Positions 10,768-21,559 of a DNA stretch of 64,000 bases are shown here, in pieces. The DNA comes from Branchiostoma floridae (Eukaryota > Chordata > Leptocardii > Amphioxiformes > Branchiostomatidae). The notes under the pieces are model-generated. The model saw nothing but the letters and a program-made list of their open reading frames with translations, searched no databases and was not told the origin of the DNA. Numbering within the stretch: the first letter of the stretch is position 1; every line of letters starts with the position of its first letter. The stretch is taken from assembly GCF_000003815.2 (NCBI RefSeq), contig NC_049992.1, positions 18,958,396 through 19,022,395 on the forward strand, read 5' to 3'. The position numbers and the translations under genes are program-made.

Positions 10768-13700
10768 CTATTGGATGGAATGTTTATTTAGTCAATATTT
10801 GCAAAATAAACCAAGTTCGCAAGCAACTGTTGCATTGTATGCCTGAATTGAGATGTTTATATCACGCATCTCGAGCACAAGATCGTGTGTTCAATTCAAT
10901 TCAAAACGAATTGGTTTGATAATTACGAACACAAAATTTGCAGGGGATCATATACTTGGTTTTATCTCAACTGTACTTTTGGTATCGTTATGACATAATG
11001 TGACGTAGTAATGACGTCAAAATGTTTTGATATCTTGTGTTTTGAACAGACTAAGGTCACAATTTTTATGTATTAAGCCCAAAAAGTGAGTCGGGAGCTA
11101 GGTTGGCTGTGGTCGGTTGCGCCATCCGAATGATTTGAAACTTCGTTCCTTTTCGCTCCTATCCGTTGTGTGTAAATACCGACCTTTCTACTTTTTATGC
11201 CGCATAACGCCATAACAGCTTACGTATAAGCTTAAGCCATCAAATTTTGGTGAGTTGTCCTGAAATTCAGTCGGCAACAATTTCACAAGTTTTACGTTTT
11301 TGGCGACGCCTCAGGGGCGAGCTAAATGGTATATATTAGGTTCTGTCTGCAAAAATTCTAGGAATTGCACAAGCATGTTTCCACAAGCATGTTCGGAATT
11401 GAAGCCTCGAGGTATGTTAAATGGAATTTAGGTCATGTCCTGGCATGTGTCCACAGGCATGTTTGGAATGGAAGCCTAGAGGTATGTGGAATTTAGGTCA
11501 TGTCATAGAAAGCTGGGATCAGGGGGGCGGTTGGGTCAGAGAGCATGGTTGGCAATTTTCTTGGTCCGAATCACGGCAGGCTCATTTTTGCTGCCAGCTG
11601 TAAGCTCCTTCGATGTCCTCTGGATTCATTCAATTTCTAGAGTCGCAACTCCATGCTTAGTCAAAATGTTTATCACCCATGAGCTTTGAGTTCTGACTTG
11701 TTCAGGCCATACACCATAGGTAGACAGGAAATACTTCATGTCAAGGTCATATTAATAAATCTTGAATGATGGCAAATGGTAATCATATTCAGAGTTACAA
11801 AGAAAAATATTGCGTCCAATGTAAAATAAATTCAACAAATGCAAAGTCATGTGTGGTGGGCCGTCAAGGAAGCCACTGGTATTATCCTAGATCCTAGCCT
11901 ATTGATACATGATATAATCCAATACAATTGTGAGAAATCTTTCAAACTCTGTTGTGTCAGGAAACTCTTCAGGACACATTCTTACAATCTTGCATTCCAG
12001 GGACATCGTGTTTGTGTAGAGTGTTCGGTGTAATTCATTTGCAATCTGTGCCCCGATGGAATAAATACTGTAACGTTAATGTAAAATAACCACTGCTCCC
12101 AACCCAACGGTGATCAGGATATCTTACACATGGCATGGGAAATCTTACTACATCCAAAGACTAGGTCATGAATGCAGGCTGATTCTACATGTTTGTATGT
12201 CGGGAATGAAGGCCGACTGTAGGTCGGGAATGCAGGCTGAATGTAGGTCGGGAATGCAGGCTGAATGTAGGTTGGGAATGCAGGCTGAATGTAGGTCGAG
12301 AATGTAGGCTGAATGTAGGTCGGGAATGCAGGCTGAATGTAGGTCGGGAATGCAGGCTGAATGTAGGTTGGCAATGCAGGCTGAATGTAGGTCGGGAATG
12401 CAGGCTGAATGTAGGTTGGGAATGCAGGCTGAATGTAGGTCGGGAATGCAGGCTGAATGTAGGTCGGGAATGCAGGCTGAATGTAGGTCGGGAGAATGCA
12501 GGCTGAATGTAGGTCGGGAATGCAGGCTGAATGTAGGCCGGGAGTGTAGGTTAAAACTAGGTTTGGAATGCAGGAGTTGTGACGTACGCTTGTATAAATG
12601 ATTATTTGAAGTATGCAAAAAACGTGAATGCATACCTGTGACCATATGTTATAGGCACGTCCATATTTCAGGTCATTTGGATTAAAAACCTGGGCACAGA
12701 ATTTGGTTTTCATACAAAGGCACAGGAGCCAATAATATACATTTGTAGTCTAAAAAGAGCAAAATATCCCCCAATTCAACAATTTTAGCAATGTTTGCCA
12801 CAACACAACCAACATACTGTCCGCACTTGGCCTACACTACCTGAACACTACCTTCATACCAAATTTTAGATTATTTGGTCGTAATACAAGGGCATAGGAG
12901 CCCAAAATATGCATTTTTGGGTCAAAAATTGCCAAAAATCCCAAAATAACACTTTTTTGAAGTTATGTATTAAAAAAGTGTTACCGCCATTCTGGTAGCA
13001 TATGGCCAATGCATCTCTATACCAAATTTGTGGTCAATAGGTTTCAATGTAAGGACGTAGGAGCCAAAAATATACACATTTTTGGTCAAAAATAGCCAAA
13101 TACCCCAAAATATCTCATTATTGAAGTGTCGTATTCACGAAGTGTTAATGACATCCCAGGGGCAAATGTTCAATGCACGTCTGTGCCGAATTTCAGATCA
13201 GTAGGTTGTAATGCCAGGGCACTAAAGCCCAAAATATACATTTTTGGTCTGAAAATGCCAAAAAAGTGCCATAAAATCAATTCAGGGCAGAACGTGAGAT
13301 GCCTCCATATCTATTTCTGTTTAGAATACATTCAAATGTATGTGTGCCAAATTTGGTGCTTTTAGACAAATTTGCACAATTTTTTAGCTATACCGCTGGA
13401 CTAAAAGCCAATAGTTCTGCTTTTGCCCAAGTTATCTTCATGTAGCTCTGCATATTTGTTAGTGAGCAGTTCAGGTCAACTGGCGTTGTTTTGTGTTGTG
13501 TATAAAGGTTAGTAACATGCTGTGAGGTCTACTCTAACTTAAGAATCAGCGGTTTAATAGCCTGGAGCACATCTGTTTTTTTTTTCTCTTACACGTTTAC
13601 AGTACATAGGTCTTGCAGTTTGTCCGGGTAAATTCGTTATACTATGCAATAGGGAAGGAGATGGGAGGTGTATTGGATATTCATGATATTTGGTATTTGA

Positions 13701-16700
13701 GTAGCGGTTGCAGAAAGGAAGGTCCTGTTCGAAAACGGTGTACCTGGCGCCTTCCGTCGGCACTGCAGCGGGGCGAGTGTGTTTGATTGCGTACAAGATA
13801 ACTTGCGACGTGTGGATCATTTTGCATGATTTTTGGTAAGTATGTGGGGGTTGGGAGAATAAAGGTCAAGTTCGATAATGTGCCTCCTGGCGCTTTCCCT
13901 TGGCACTGCAGCAGGGCGAGTGTGTTTGTGTGTGTGTTTGCGTACAAGATAACTCGAGACGTTGTGGATCGTTTTGCATGATTTTTGGTAATTATGTGGG
14001 GGTTGGGGAAATGAAAGTCAAATTCATTCAATTCATTAAGATAATGGGCCTCCTAGCGGAGAGTTACGGTGCTGCATCGGAGGTTCAAAGTTGGTGGTAA
14101 AATTTTCCTCAAGTGCCAGGTTAATGATTTTTTGACGACGCCTCAGGGGAGTCGTCAAGTTGTATATATTGCGTTAAGTCTGCAAAAATTCTAGGAATTG
14201 CACAGGCATTTTTCCACATGAATGCAGTATGCCGGGTATGCACCCCCACCCCCCCCCCAAAAAAAAAGAAAATCTGTTCCAGATGTATCTCTGGTATGCA
14301 ATGATGTAATGTAGGTCACACTGGCTCCCTGGAGGAATTTGTCGTTTGAAACAGGAAAACAGGGAAACTCTGTATTGTTGTTCCCCTCAATCGTCGTGAT
14401 GGCAATAATATTTTTATTGCCAGTCTTGTGAGTAGTGGATACGTGTTTGGGCAGGGAGTAAGTCGTGTAAGTTTTGAACTGCAGCTGGTGATTTTTTTCT
14501 TATCTTTTGAAGAGTATAAGTCAAGCAGGGATTAATGGATTTGCATTGTTTTTTAGTATGTGCGTACCTTATGTGATGATGAAAATCCTGAAGTGTATTG
14601 TATGAAATCTGGTCTTTATTTACACGATTATTATGGAAAATGTACAATTCCCAGAAATCGACCTCTTTTCATGGGCACTCAGCACTTCCTCTGACCGCCA
14701 CCTGTGTAGCAGATGTGCATAGTTGCTGACAGGTTTCTGATGGCAAAACATAGATGTTATTTTTGCTGACACGTTGTTTATTAGTTTGCGGGGTGTCATG
14801 TTCTTTGTTTGTTTGCGGACTATCTCTTTAAGCAGAAGTGTATGATTGGAAGGGGTTTCACCATTGTGATGAAGGGGGTGGTTCCCCCTTATTTCGGCAA
14901 TCTTTACGTGGCATGGAATGAATACCTATTTTTACCTTTGCCAATAATTAATATAAGGTTATGTTTTGAGATGTATTTCTATAGTCCATGACCTTGAAGT
15001 CTTTGATAAATTCACTTCCAATAATAAGCCTTGATTATTTGGCGAAGGTATGTGTTGCGTGGAACTCTATTTTCGATTCTAAAAAATGGATGTATTTTTC
15101 ACGATTTCTTTTTTCTTACACAAATTTAATTTTATGCTATCTGGAATATCGTTCATAATTACATTACGCTAATTTGAACACATTATCGGCAAAGATTCAG
15201 CAAAGAATTTCGGCTATACTACTTCCATTAACTTTCAATTAACCTTATTTGATCTTTTATTAACACTTAAACCCTTGTCCTGCTGAGTCAGTCTTTATAC
15301 ATGTAATTTATTTATTATAACACACACACACACACACATCTTGTTGACAGGTAGAAAGACACGCACACACACAAACGCTAGGGAACATATAACCTCCATG
15401 AATATTTCATGGGGGTAATAAGATACTTCAAAATTCTGATGCCAATAGAAGGTAGCCACGTGAATGATGCCATTGTTATTAGTGTTCATAGCCAGGTGAC
15501 TATGGGTGTAGGTAACATTAATTAACACGTGCTGGGGTTACCTGGCATGTCGGTGGTGCCCCTCGCAGGATGACCATTGGTGTGGGTAGTGTCCGCACCA
15601 GGGTGACCATTGGTGTAGGGAGTGTCTACGGCAGGGTGACCATTGGTGCAGGGGGTGTCCGTACCAGGGTGACCATGGGTGGAGATGGTGTTCCCTGGAG
15701 GGTGACCATTTGTGTAGGGAGTGACCACGGCAGGGTGATCATAGGCGGCGGTATTGTTCTCAGGAGGGTGACCATTGGTGTAGGGAGTACCAGGCTCACC
15801 AGGGTTGGCTGTATCATCAACAGCCTTCATCGTCTGTAAACAGGAGAGATTCTTGCCTTTACTGTACATACGGCGCCAACAATGTCCTCCTAAAATATCA
15901 TCAACATGCTTTACAAGACACAAAGACATACACGTAGGCTACATCCCGAAACGGAATAAAGTTTACCTTTTGAGCTTCCCAAACATTATTGTTGAAATAA
16001 AGCCAGGTACCGAAAATGATCAGTGCGGCCAACAAGGCAGTTATTATCACGGCAACGCCAATCCTTCTAAAAGTGCACTCTGAAAATACATATGATGGCA
16101 ACATTAAGGTGTCGGTGAAAATAAAGCACGTATTCGGGCTACATACATTCAAGAGAATAAGTAGTACACAAAGAATATAAATAAATGATGAGGAACTTTA
16201 TGGCGCATTTTTCCGCACTGGGCTCTATCTAGAAGCCATCTTCAATGTAGCACTCCGGCGTCTAGGTCTATACTTGGTTGTTTTGTGGGTACGATTTTTA
16301 AGCCAGTCAGGTATTGAAAAGAACTGTAACAGTTGTATGATATACTTTATCGAAACTTCAGCCAATTCTATTACAATTTTTACAGAAACATAATGTCAAA
16401 TGTTCCTTAACATACATTAAAAAAAATATTTTTAGAAATAGGTATTTGAAAAGAATGACCTTAATTTTGGGTTTAAACACAAAACAATCAAATAAATTCT
16501 TGCTGAAAGGAATCAGGTATTGATCAATCACCCAACAATTGTAATCAGTAACTAAGAAAATCTAAACGAGTTAACCCTATTCAGATCGGGCTTTTTTGGT
16601 CATCCCTGGACCTGGGGGGGGGGGGGGGCTTTTGAGGCCCTCCACTTCTAAGTCCTCTAACTCTTGAACGACGTGCCGTAGGGCCACCAAATTTAAAGAA

Positions 16701-18300
16701 CATGCTATCGACATAATATCTGACCAGTATATGACGTTTGACGTTACGTTGACGTAAGATGACGTAATTTTGACGTCATCAATTTGATTATATTGGCCGG
16801 ACCCATGAAAAAGGGGTATTCTCAGAAAACTTAAAGTTATACTACAAAAGTGTAACAACAAGTGCAGATAATAGAATAATTATGTTTATTATGACTTGTA
16901 TTGCCAATAGCAACATCGATGACGTCATAATGACATCATAAAATGACGTCATGCACATCTAAGATACGAGTTAGGCTCCGCCATATTATATCTTAATTAA
17001 TCCATCTTGGATTTTGGTCTGATGACGTCATCAAATTAGCATAATTTATGCATATATAATTATGAAAGATATGCTAAATAATATAAGATTTTATTCATTA
17101 ACAAAATAGCAGTAATATAGCAAATAAATGTGAAAAATACATTGTTAGAACCAAAAATAGTGATTTTTGGCAAAACTTCCTGTCAGCAAACGGTTGCCAT
17201 GGCAACACGAAAAAATGGAAAATTTGACAAATTTCGTAAAATTGTTGCCAACAATATTTTCTGAAAACTCACTAAGTTTGGTGGCTTTAGCGTAAGGCGT
17301 TCTGGCGTTATAGGGCATCGAAGTTGGCGCAGGCCTCAAAAGCCGACCCCCCCCCCCGTCATAATAGGGTTCCCGAGTTGTTTTGATAAGATTGTATGAA
17401 AATATATCTAAACCTGAAAAGATAGATAAACTTACGGCAACGTGATTGTTGCGGTACGTTTGGCACGTACATCCGATTCCTGTTCAGGGCGTCTCGTATG
17501 GAGTTCGGATCTGTACTCGGGATATGTCTGTTTTCATGTATGTCATTGTTATCATTTTCAGGAACCACGTTGTCATCATTACGTTCAGTTGAGTTGTATT
17601 CTGACCTGTACAATGGGTTTGGGGATTCATATGTGACGGCATAAGGCATACAGGGGTCCAAATTGCCATCTTCGTCTATGATATCGACTTCTTCGGGAAT
17701 CTCAGCGTCAATGTCTTCTTGGGGGAGTACATTTTTGCCATCGTCGTTGTTGATTTTTGTATACGTATTTGCAAGTGTTTTTGCGTATAGGTCGTTGCAG
17801 GAATTGGAACCATGTATGTTTGTTGTGTATCCTGAATTTTGTTGGGAGGTTGTATTTATTTTCGGTGTCGAAGCCACCATGTCATTCTGACGTATGCTTT
17901 CGTCAGTTTTTAGATGAGCCTCGACATCAGCTGAGGCAGTTTTGATTGCTTGTCGGGTATCAACTTTAGGACCTGTTGTATCAAGCATATGATTCTCATC
18001 ATCATTTTGATTACACCCGATAGATACGTCGTTGTCTAAGTACCTGGGGTTAGTCAGTCTCTCGTTAGTCAGTCTCCCACCTGTATCTTGAATATAGTGA
18101 AGTTCAGGATTGTTAGTGTTATCCTCAACAGGAACCGACCTGTCAGCATCATTTTCAGGACTGCATCCTGTTTCGTAAGTCGGATTCGGGAACACATTTG
18201 AAACAGCATACGGCAATTTTTTCTGTATGTCTGCATTTTCCGAAACACCGTTTGTGTGGATTGTTGGTACAGCATCAGTGGTGATGATGTCTTCAGCCAT
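10535..18300 (-). CDS. Gene A: type II membrane protein with repeat stalk and hevein-like module
   Basis: Inferred CDS exons on the minus strand: 18300-17436, 16079-15967, 15833-15542 and 10767-10535, about 500 residues. Residues 1-288 are an acidic cytoplasmic tail with no signal peptide and with NPTY (39-42), NPRY (84-87), NPLY (228-231) and two PYAV motifs. A single membrane span follows at about 296-316 (core VAVIITALLAALIIF), then a stalk of seven 11-residue units, then the Cys-rich module. Internal phases are 1, 0 and 1, and every junction has GT-AG. NPxY motifs are known to recruit PTB-domain adaptors, so signalling or endocytosis is plausible, but ligand and pathway are unknown. The last intron (15541-10768) is long and repeat-filled, and the link to the last exon rests on phase and on the paralogous arrangement in gene C. 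Compared with B and C the tail has about 90 extra N-terminal residues, and no discoidin exon is present. Confidence 0.7.
10900..12160. other. Long intron of gene A: transposon scraps and dispersed repeats
   Basis: Fragments of the TTAA element families are visible near 10915-11030 and 11200-11320. A ~75-bp direct repeat occurs twice near 11360-11510 ('GGAATTTAGGTCATGTC'). The block 'GACGCCTCAGGGG' to 'TTCTAGGAATTGCACA' (11300-11390) recurs at 14130-14220. No exon of the family is visible here. Confidence 0.5.
12185..12560. repeat. 24-bp minisatellite, about 15 copies
   Basis: The unit GGCTGAATGTAGGTCGGGAA plus TGCA repeats with few substitutions. Because 24 is a multiple of three, both strands stay open for up to 199 codons and encode simple octapeptide repeats. 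There is no splice or family support for translation. It lies in the last intron of gene A. Confidence 0.9.
12700..13270. repeat. Diverged ~170-bp tandem repeat
   Basis: The phrase 'GGAGCCnAAAATATACATTT' followed by 'TTGGTCnAAAATnGCCAAA' recurs at about 12725, 12897, 13068 and 13225. Each is preceded by 'ACCAAATTTnnGnTCAnTnG'. The copies are diverged and non-coding. Confidence 0.65.
13660..14100. repeat. ~165-bp tandem repeat, three copies
   Basis: The order 'GCATGATTTTTGGTAA', 'GTGGGGGTTGG', 'CACTGCAGCAGGGCGAGTGTG' (split by variants) and 'GCGTACAAGATAACT' recurs about three times. It is related to the block at 3670-4020. A short TG run lies near 13921-13942. Confidence 0.6.
15318..15341. 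repeat. (CA)n microsatellite
   Basis: About ten CA units, with a second short CA stretch near 15361-15374. It lies in the last intron of gene A. Confidence 0.8.
15542..15833 (-). CDS. Gene A stalk exon (11-residue repeats)
   Basis: The acceptor TTTACAG lies before 15833 and the donor GTAACC lies after 15542. The exon is 292 nt, starting in phase 0 and ending in phase 1. It begins TMKAVDDTANPGEPG and then runs through seven 11-residue units such as TPYTNGHPPEN, TPCTNGHPAVD and TTHTNGHPARG. The units are more varied than in genes B and C and keep fewer N-x-T sequons. Both strands are open because the 33-nt unit is in frame, but conservation of splice sites and phase in three paralogues supports the minus strand. 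Confidence 0.8.
15967..16079 (-). CDS. Gene A transmembrane exon
   Basis: A 113-nt exon between a TATTTTCAG acceptor and an AAAAG|GTAAAC donor. It reads QCTFRRIG, then VAVIITALLAALIIFGTWLY, then FNNNVWEAQK. A basic residue lies on the N-terminal side of the hydrophobic core and a neutral NNN lies after it, which fits an N-in, type II orientation. The exons at 40684-40796 and 60649-60761 have exactly the same length. Confidence 0.85.
16571..17372. mobile_element. piggyBac-like element, family a, in intron 1 of gene A
   Basis: Starts TTAACCCTATTCAGATCGGG at 16571, with a long G tract inside the end. The right end is ATAATAGGGTTC at about 17361-17372, so the right TTAA has mutated. Several TGACGTCA palindromes and a 'GTTGCCATGGCAAC' palindrome lie inside. 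No transposase is seen. Confidence 0.7.
17436..18300 (-). CDS. Gene A exon 1: cytoplasmic tail
   Basis: ATG at 18300-18298 in a good context (A at -3, G at +4) and donor GTAAGT after 17436. The exon is 865 nt, ending in phase 1. The protein starts MAEDIIT, as in genes B and C, and ends MYVPNVPQQSRC. It is rich in D, E, N and T with spaced tyrosines. The first ~90 residues, including NPTY and NPRY, have no counterpart in B or C. A likely 5'-UTR acceptor (TATATCCAG) lies at 18316-18324, so the first exon of the mRNA is probably further upstream. Confidence 0.85.
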
Positions 18301-18548
18301 GATTATTCCACCAACCTGGATATAAATGTAGTTATAACAATATGATTATTCTTACCATCATACCGTCGTGTTTACTCTCATATCATATTTTATCAAATAT
18401 AAATATCATCCACGTTTGGGCATAGACATCATTTTATATAAAGGGCGGTGTTCTTTACCAATAATAATATTACGATAACAGGCGTGACGTTGGTGATTGT
18501 CACTTCATGGGTTATCCTAAGACTTGTACATTTAAGAGATTTGAAGAA

Positions 18549-18836
18549 TATTCGAAGCATTCCATCTTCTACCCTTCCTGCATTTTTTCAGAATTATGGT
18601 TGTCAGTTTAGAATTCAGACATGTTAGCAATCCCCAAGTTATGTGTTGTTTGCATTACAACGTTTTTTTTATGTGGTGGTCTTTTTAATTGGTATGCCTG
18701 GTTCCATTATTAGAGTTAATATTATTCTAAAACTGGTCCATTGTTATAAGCTGCAAAATATTTAGCTTAATTCCGAACTGACAACCATAATTCTGAAAAA
18801 TGAGGAAAGGATAGAGGATGGAATGCTCGATATTAA
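18549..18836. mobile_element. Short element with ~60-bp terminal inverted repeats
   Basis: The left end (about 18549-18612) and the right end (about 18772-18836) are reverse complements over roughly 60 bases with a few mismatches. Both contain GCATTCCATC and 'CAGAATTATGGTTGTCAGTT'. No coding capacity. A half copy is visible at about 44285-44360. Confidence 0.65.
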
Positions 18837-18851
18837 GGTATAGAGCATATT

Positions 18852-18955
18852 TGATTTGATTTGATTTTATTTATTCGGCTGTATAATCATGAGAAATACA
18901 GCCAGGGCTACCCAACTAGCCGGAGGCTATTATCAAGGGCTAGCCCTGGTAACAT
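18852..18955 (-). mobile_element. LINE 3' end fragment
   Basis: On the minus strand it reads CAGGGCTAGCCCTTG..., then 'ACAGCCGAATAAATAAAATC' followed by AAATC repeats, a style of 3' tail common in CR1/L2-like retrotransposons. No reverse transcriptase is visible nearby. Confidence 0.4.
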
Positions 18956-19177
18956 TACAATATGCATATCTAGCAAATGAATGCTTATGTCAGGCGTTTT
19001 CAATTAGTTTTGAACTTTACGGCATTGTAACCGACAAAGCATTTCTGCACAAGAATAGAATGACAGATTTGAAAAACAATATTAATAACATGGGCTCCCA
19101 AACAATAGGACACAAAAAGATTTTCAGCTGGAGACAACCCTAATTGAAAACGAAGTCATTAGATATTTTATACTCAC

Positions 19178-19285
19178 CAGAAGACTTTGAATTACAGTAC
19201 TTCTCGCTTTATGTAGACTTACACCTCAACGATACGACTGTGGTATTTCGTTCTCAGTAGATAGTTCACTCCTGGTGTCAGTTAA
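19178..19285 (-). other. Leader-exon-like unit 1 (upstream of gene A)
   Basis: On the minus strand a TTTTTCTTACAG acceptor precedes 19285 and a CTG|GTGAGT donor follows 19178. All three frames contain stops, so it would be non-coding. It is homologous to the six other units at 19838, 21439, 44943, 48034, 48876 and 51296. Since coding exon 1 has its own acceptor before the ATG, an alternative 5' leader exon is the natural reading. No transcript evidence is available. Confidence 0.5.
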
Positions 19286-19639
19286 CTGTAAGAAAAATTG
19301 TTTAAGACTCAAAACGAACCATTTTGCTTGTGCAAAGCACTAAATGTAAATGCATAAATTTGTTATTGCTTTTGTCATTTGGGGAGTTTGGTAAAAAAAA
19401 ACTGTGAACGAGTTCGTGCGATACTTTCTCACCCATGTACCATTTTCATAAAAATCAGTCAGCTGGTACATACAAAAAATCAAACCCAGACTTATCATAA
19501 CATTGCTTCTTTATATTCATATATATTTCACTAGAAAAAGGAGTGGGTGATTTTTGGCTTGTACAGTACAAAAATTTTATAAAATGGTAATGTGCGAATG
19601 TAGCTGCAACAAAGACTAGAAACAAAAAGAAGTACAGTT

Positions 19640-19815
19640 TGCTTGGTGGCAGAGCCACAGGCTAGTTAACTAGTAATAACACGTTCGCAACTGTAGTTTT
19701 TTCTGTGACTAAGACTAGTTCACTAGTGACTACATGTGCTCAGTTTGCCAGGTGACAGGGCCTAGTTCACTAGTGTTTACAAGTGCACAGTCTGCTCGAT
19801 GTCAGACGCAAATTC
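19640..19815. repeat. ~50-bp repeat with a CTAGTTCACTAGTGA core
   Basis: Copies of 'GGCTAGTTNACTAGT' followed by 'GTGCTCAGTTTGCCAGGTGA'-like text occur at about 19661, 19711 and 19762. Further copies lie at 21300-21415, and single decayed copies near 23290, 45650 and 50720. The core is close to palindromic. Confidence 0.6.
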
Positions 19816-19837
19816 AATAATGCTATTTCATACTCAC

Positions 19838-19958
19838 CAGTGAACTTCAATGGTAGTGACTCATAGTCCTTCTCACTTTATCAGGACTCAAAACCCAACA
19901 ACACAACTGTAATATTTGGTTCTCTCAGTAGACAGAGTTCACTCCTAGTGTCAGTTTA
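19838..19958 (-). other. Leader-exon-like unit 2, acceptor hit by a transposon
   Basis: The donor GTGAGT follows 19838, and the body aligns with the unit at 19178-19285. At the acceptor side the AG at 19959-19960 is retained, but the TTAA element at 19961-20932 begins immediately upstream, replacing the pyrimidine tract. It is probably no longer usable as an internal exon. Confidence 0.45.
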
Positions 19959-19960
19959 CT

Positions 19961-20932
19961 TTAACCCTCAAACCACCGTAGCTTTTTTGTGACGTAGATT
20001 ACCGTACGGGGTCAAAACTGACCCCAAAACGTTTTGTACAAATACAGTTTTTTGTGTTACTCGTTTTGTGATTTGTATATATGTATAGTTCCATTAATCT
20101 AAGTGGGACAACTTGACATGATTAGGTGAGAATACGTCTAGCTTATTATCATAATTTATGCAAAAGATCATGAGGACCACATTTTGCACCAACGCTATTC
20201 AGACCGGGAAGGAGGTTTTTGATGCCTGTACCAACTGCAATGCCGTATAGCGCCTGAATGGCTTATGCTAGGGCCACCAAACTTGGTAACCTTTTAGAAA
20301 ATGTTGATAGCAAACATTTTCAGTGAACAAAGTATGTTCATAATTTTTCATGTTGCCATGGCAACGGGATTCTGACATACATATTTATTACGAAATTTTC
20401 TAATTTTGTATTAAACATTTAAGTTTTAAGGTTTTCTTGGCAAAAAACAGTTGTTTATCACATCTTATGAAATTCAACGTAAATTTCATGACTCAATATT
20501 CATAATTTATGCTAATTTGATGACGTCATTAGTCAAAATCAAAGATGGCGGCCGATATTACCTAGATGACGTCATAATGTCGTCATATAACATGACAATA
20601 GCATAAAAGTTAATACAATAATTTTGGCTTACATGTACATCATTCTCTGAAAATTTGGTGATCCTACGATAAGTAGTTTAGATGTAGGTCGCAAAAGTTT
20701 GTTTTAAAAAAATGCTGGGGTCAGTTTTGACCCCACTGGACCATGCATAAACTTTCTAGGATAACTTAATCAACAATAAGCCAATCTCGGTAAAAACTTA
20801 AGATAAGTTATAGGACATATATACAAACAAACTCCTGGAAGGAAATTTGTTTTCGACCAGAAATGACATAATGGCACACATTGATATACGCCTGGGGTCA
20901 GTTTTGACCCCATACGGTGGTTTGAGGGTTAA
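19961..20932. mobile_element. piggyBac-like element, GGGGTCA-palindrome subfamily
   Basis: Bounded by TTAACCCTCAAACCACCGTA at 19961 and the inverse CGGTGGTTTGAGGGTTAA ending at 20932. The palindrome GGGGTCAAAACTGACCCC or its partner occurs at 20008-20025, 20717-20734 and 20894-20911. The interior (about 20190-20650) contains family-a-like text ('CTATTCAGACCGGGAAGG', TGACGTCA, 'GATGGCGGCC'), so it is composite. No transposase frame is seen. Confidence 0.8.
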
Positions 20933-21289
20933 AAACATTTCAAGACTCAAGACGAACCATTCCGCTGATGCCTAGAACTAAATGTAAATGCTGCATGAAT
21001 TTGATATTGCTTATTGGTATACTGGAAATTGAGTAAATAAATCCCTTGACCTTGTCCAAAACTGTATACTAATACGTGCGATACTTTCTCTCCCATGTAC
21101 CATAAGTTAATCCTTAAAAAAAAAAACAGATTGAAAAACGTCACCAAACTCAGACTCATAAAATTGCTCCTTATATTCATATATCTTTCACTAGAAAAAG
21201 GAGTGGGTTGTTTTTGCTCGTACAGAACAAAAATGTTTGTAAAATGGTAGTGTGCGAACATAGCTGCAATAAAGAATAAAAAGAAGTAC

Positions 21290-21415
21290 TGTTTGCTTGG
21301 TGGTAAAGTCAGAGGCTAGTTCACTAGTGAGTACAGGTACGCAGTCTACTTGGTGACAGAGGCTAGTTCACTAGTGAATACAAGTGCGCAGTTTGCTCGG
21401 TGACAGAGGCAGATT
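21290..21415. repeat. ~52-bp tandem repeat with CTAGTTCACTAGTGA core
   Basis: Three units in tandem: two full 'GAGGCTAGTTCACTAGTGA' copies at about 21311 and 21362, and a partial copy near 21400. It lies just beyond the donor side of leader unit 3. Confidence 0.65.
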
Positions 21416-21438
21416 CAGTAATGCTATTTCACACTCAC

Positions 21439-21559
21439 CAGAGGACTCATATATGGTAGTGACTCACAGTCCTCCTCGCTTTATCAGAACCCAAACCTCA
21501 AAGACACGACTGTGGTATTTGATTCTGGGCAGACAAGATTCGTTTCTAGTATCGGTTGC
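21439..21559 (-). other. Leader-exon-like unit 3 (upstream of gene A)
   Basis: TTCATTACAG acceptor before 21559 and GTGAGT donor after 21439 on the minus strand. It is homologous to the other units and has no conserved open frame. The intronic sequence upstream (to about 21900) is conserved with that upstream of units 4 and 6, so the whole segment was duplicated. Confidence 0.5.

Noticed and set aside
12114-12713. 199-codon minus-strand frame of the type FPTYIQPA repeated
   Set aside because: It is the translation of the 24-bp minisatellite. Other frames over the array are equally open, and there is no splice or family support.
16080-16152. Extension of the membrane exon upstream (reading NTCFIFTD...PSYVFS) as a signal peptide or start
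   Set aside because: It lies beyond a strong TATTTTCAG acceptor conserved in all three genes. The similarity among copies is explained by duplication of the intron.
20008-20911. True nuclear-receptor response elements
   Set aside because: The palindromes resemble paired GGGTCA half-sites, but they occur at fixed places in every copy of a transposon, so a transposition or hairpin role is simpler.
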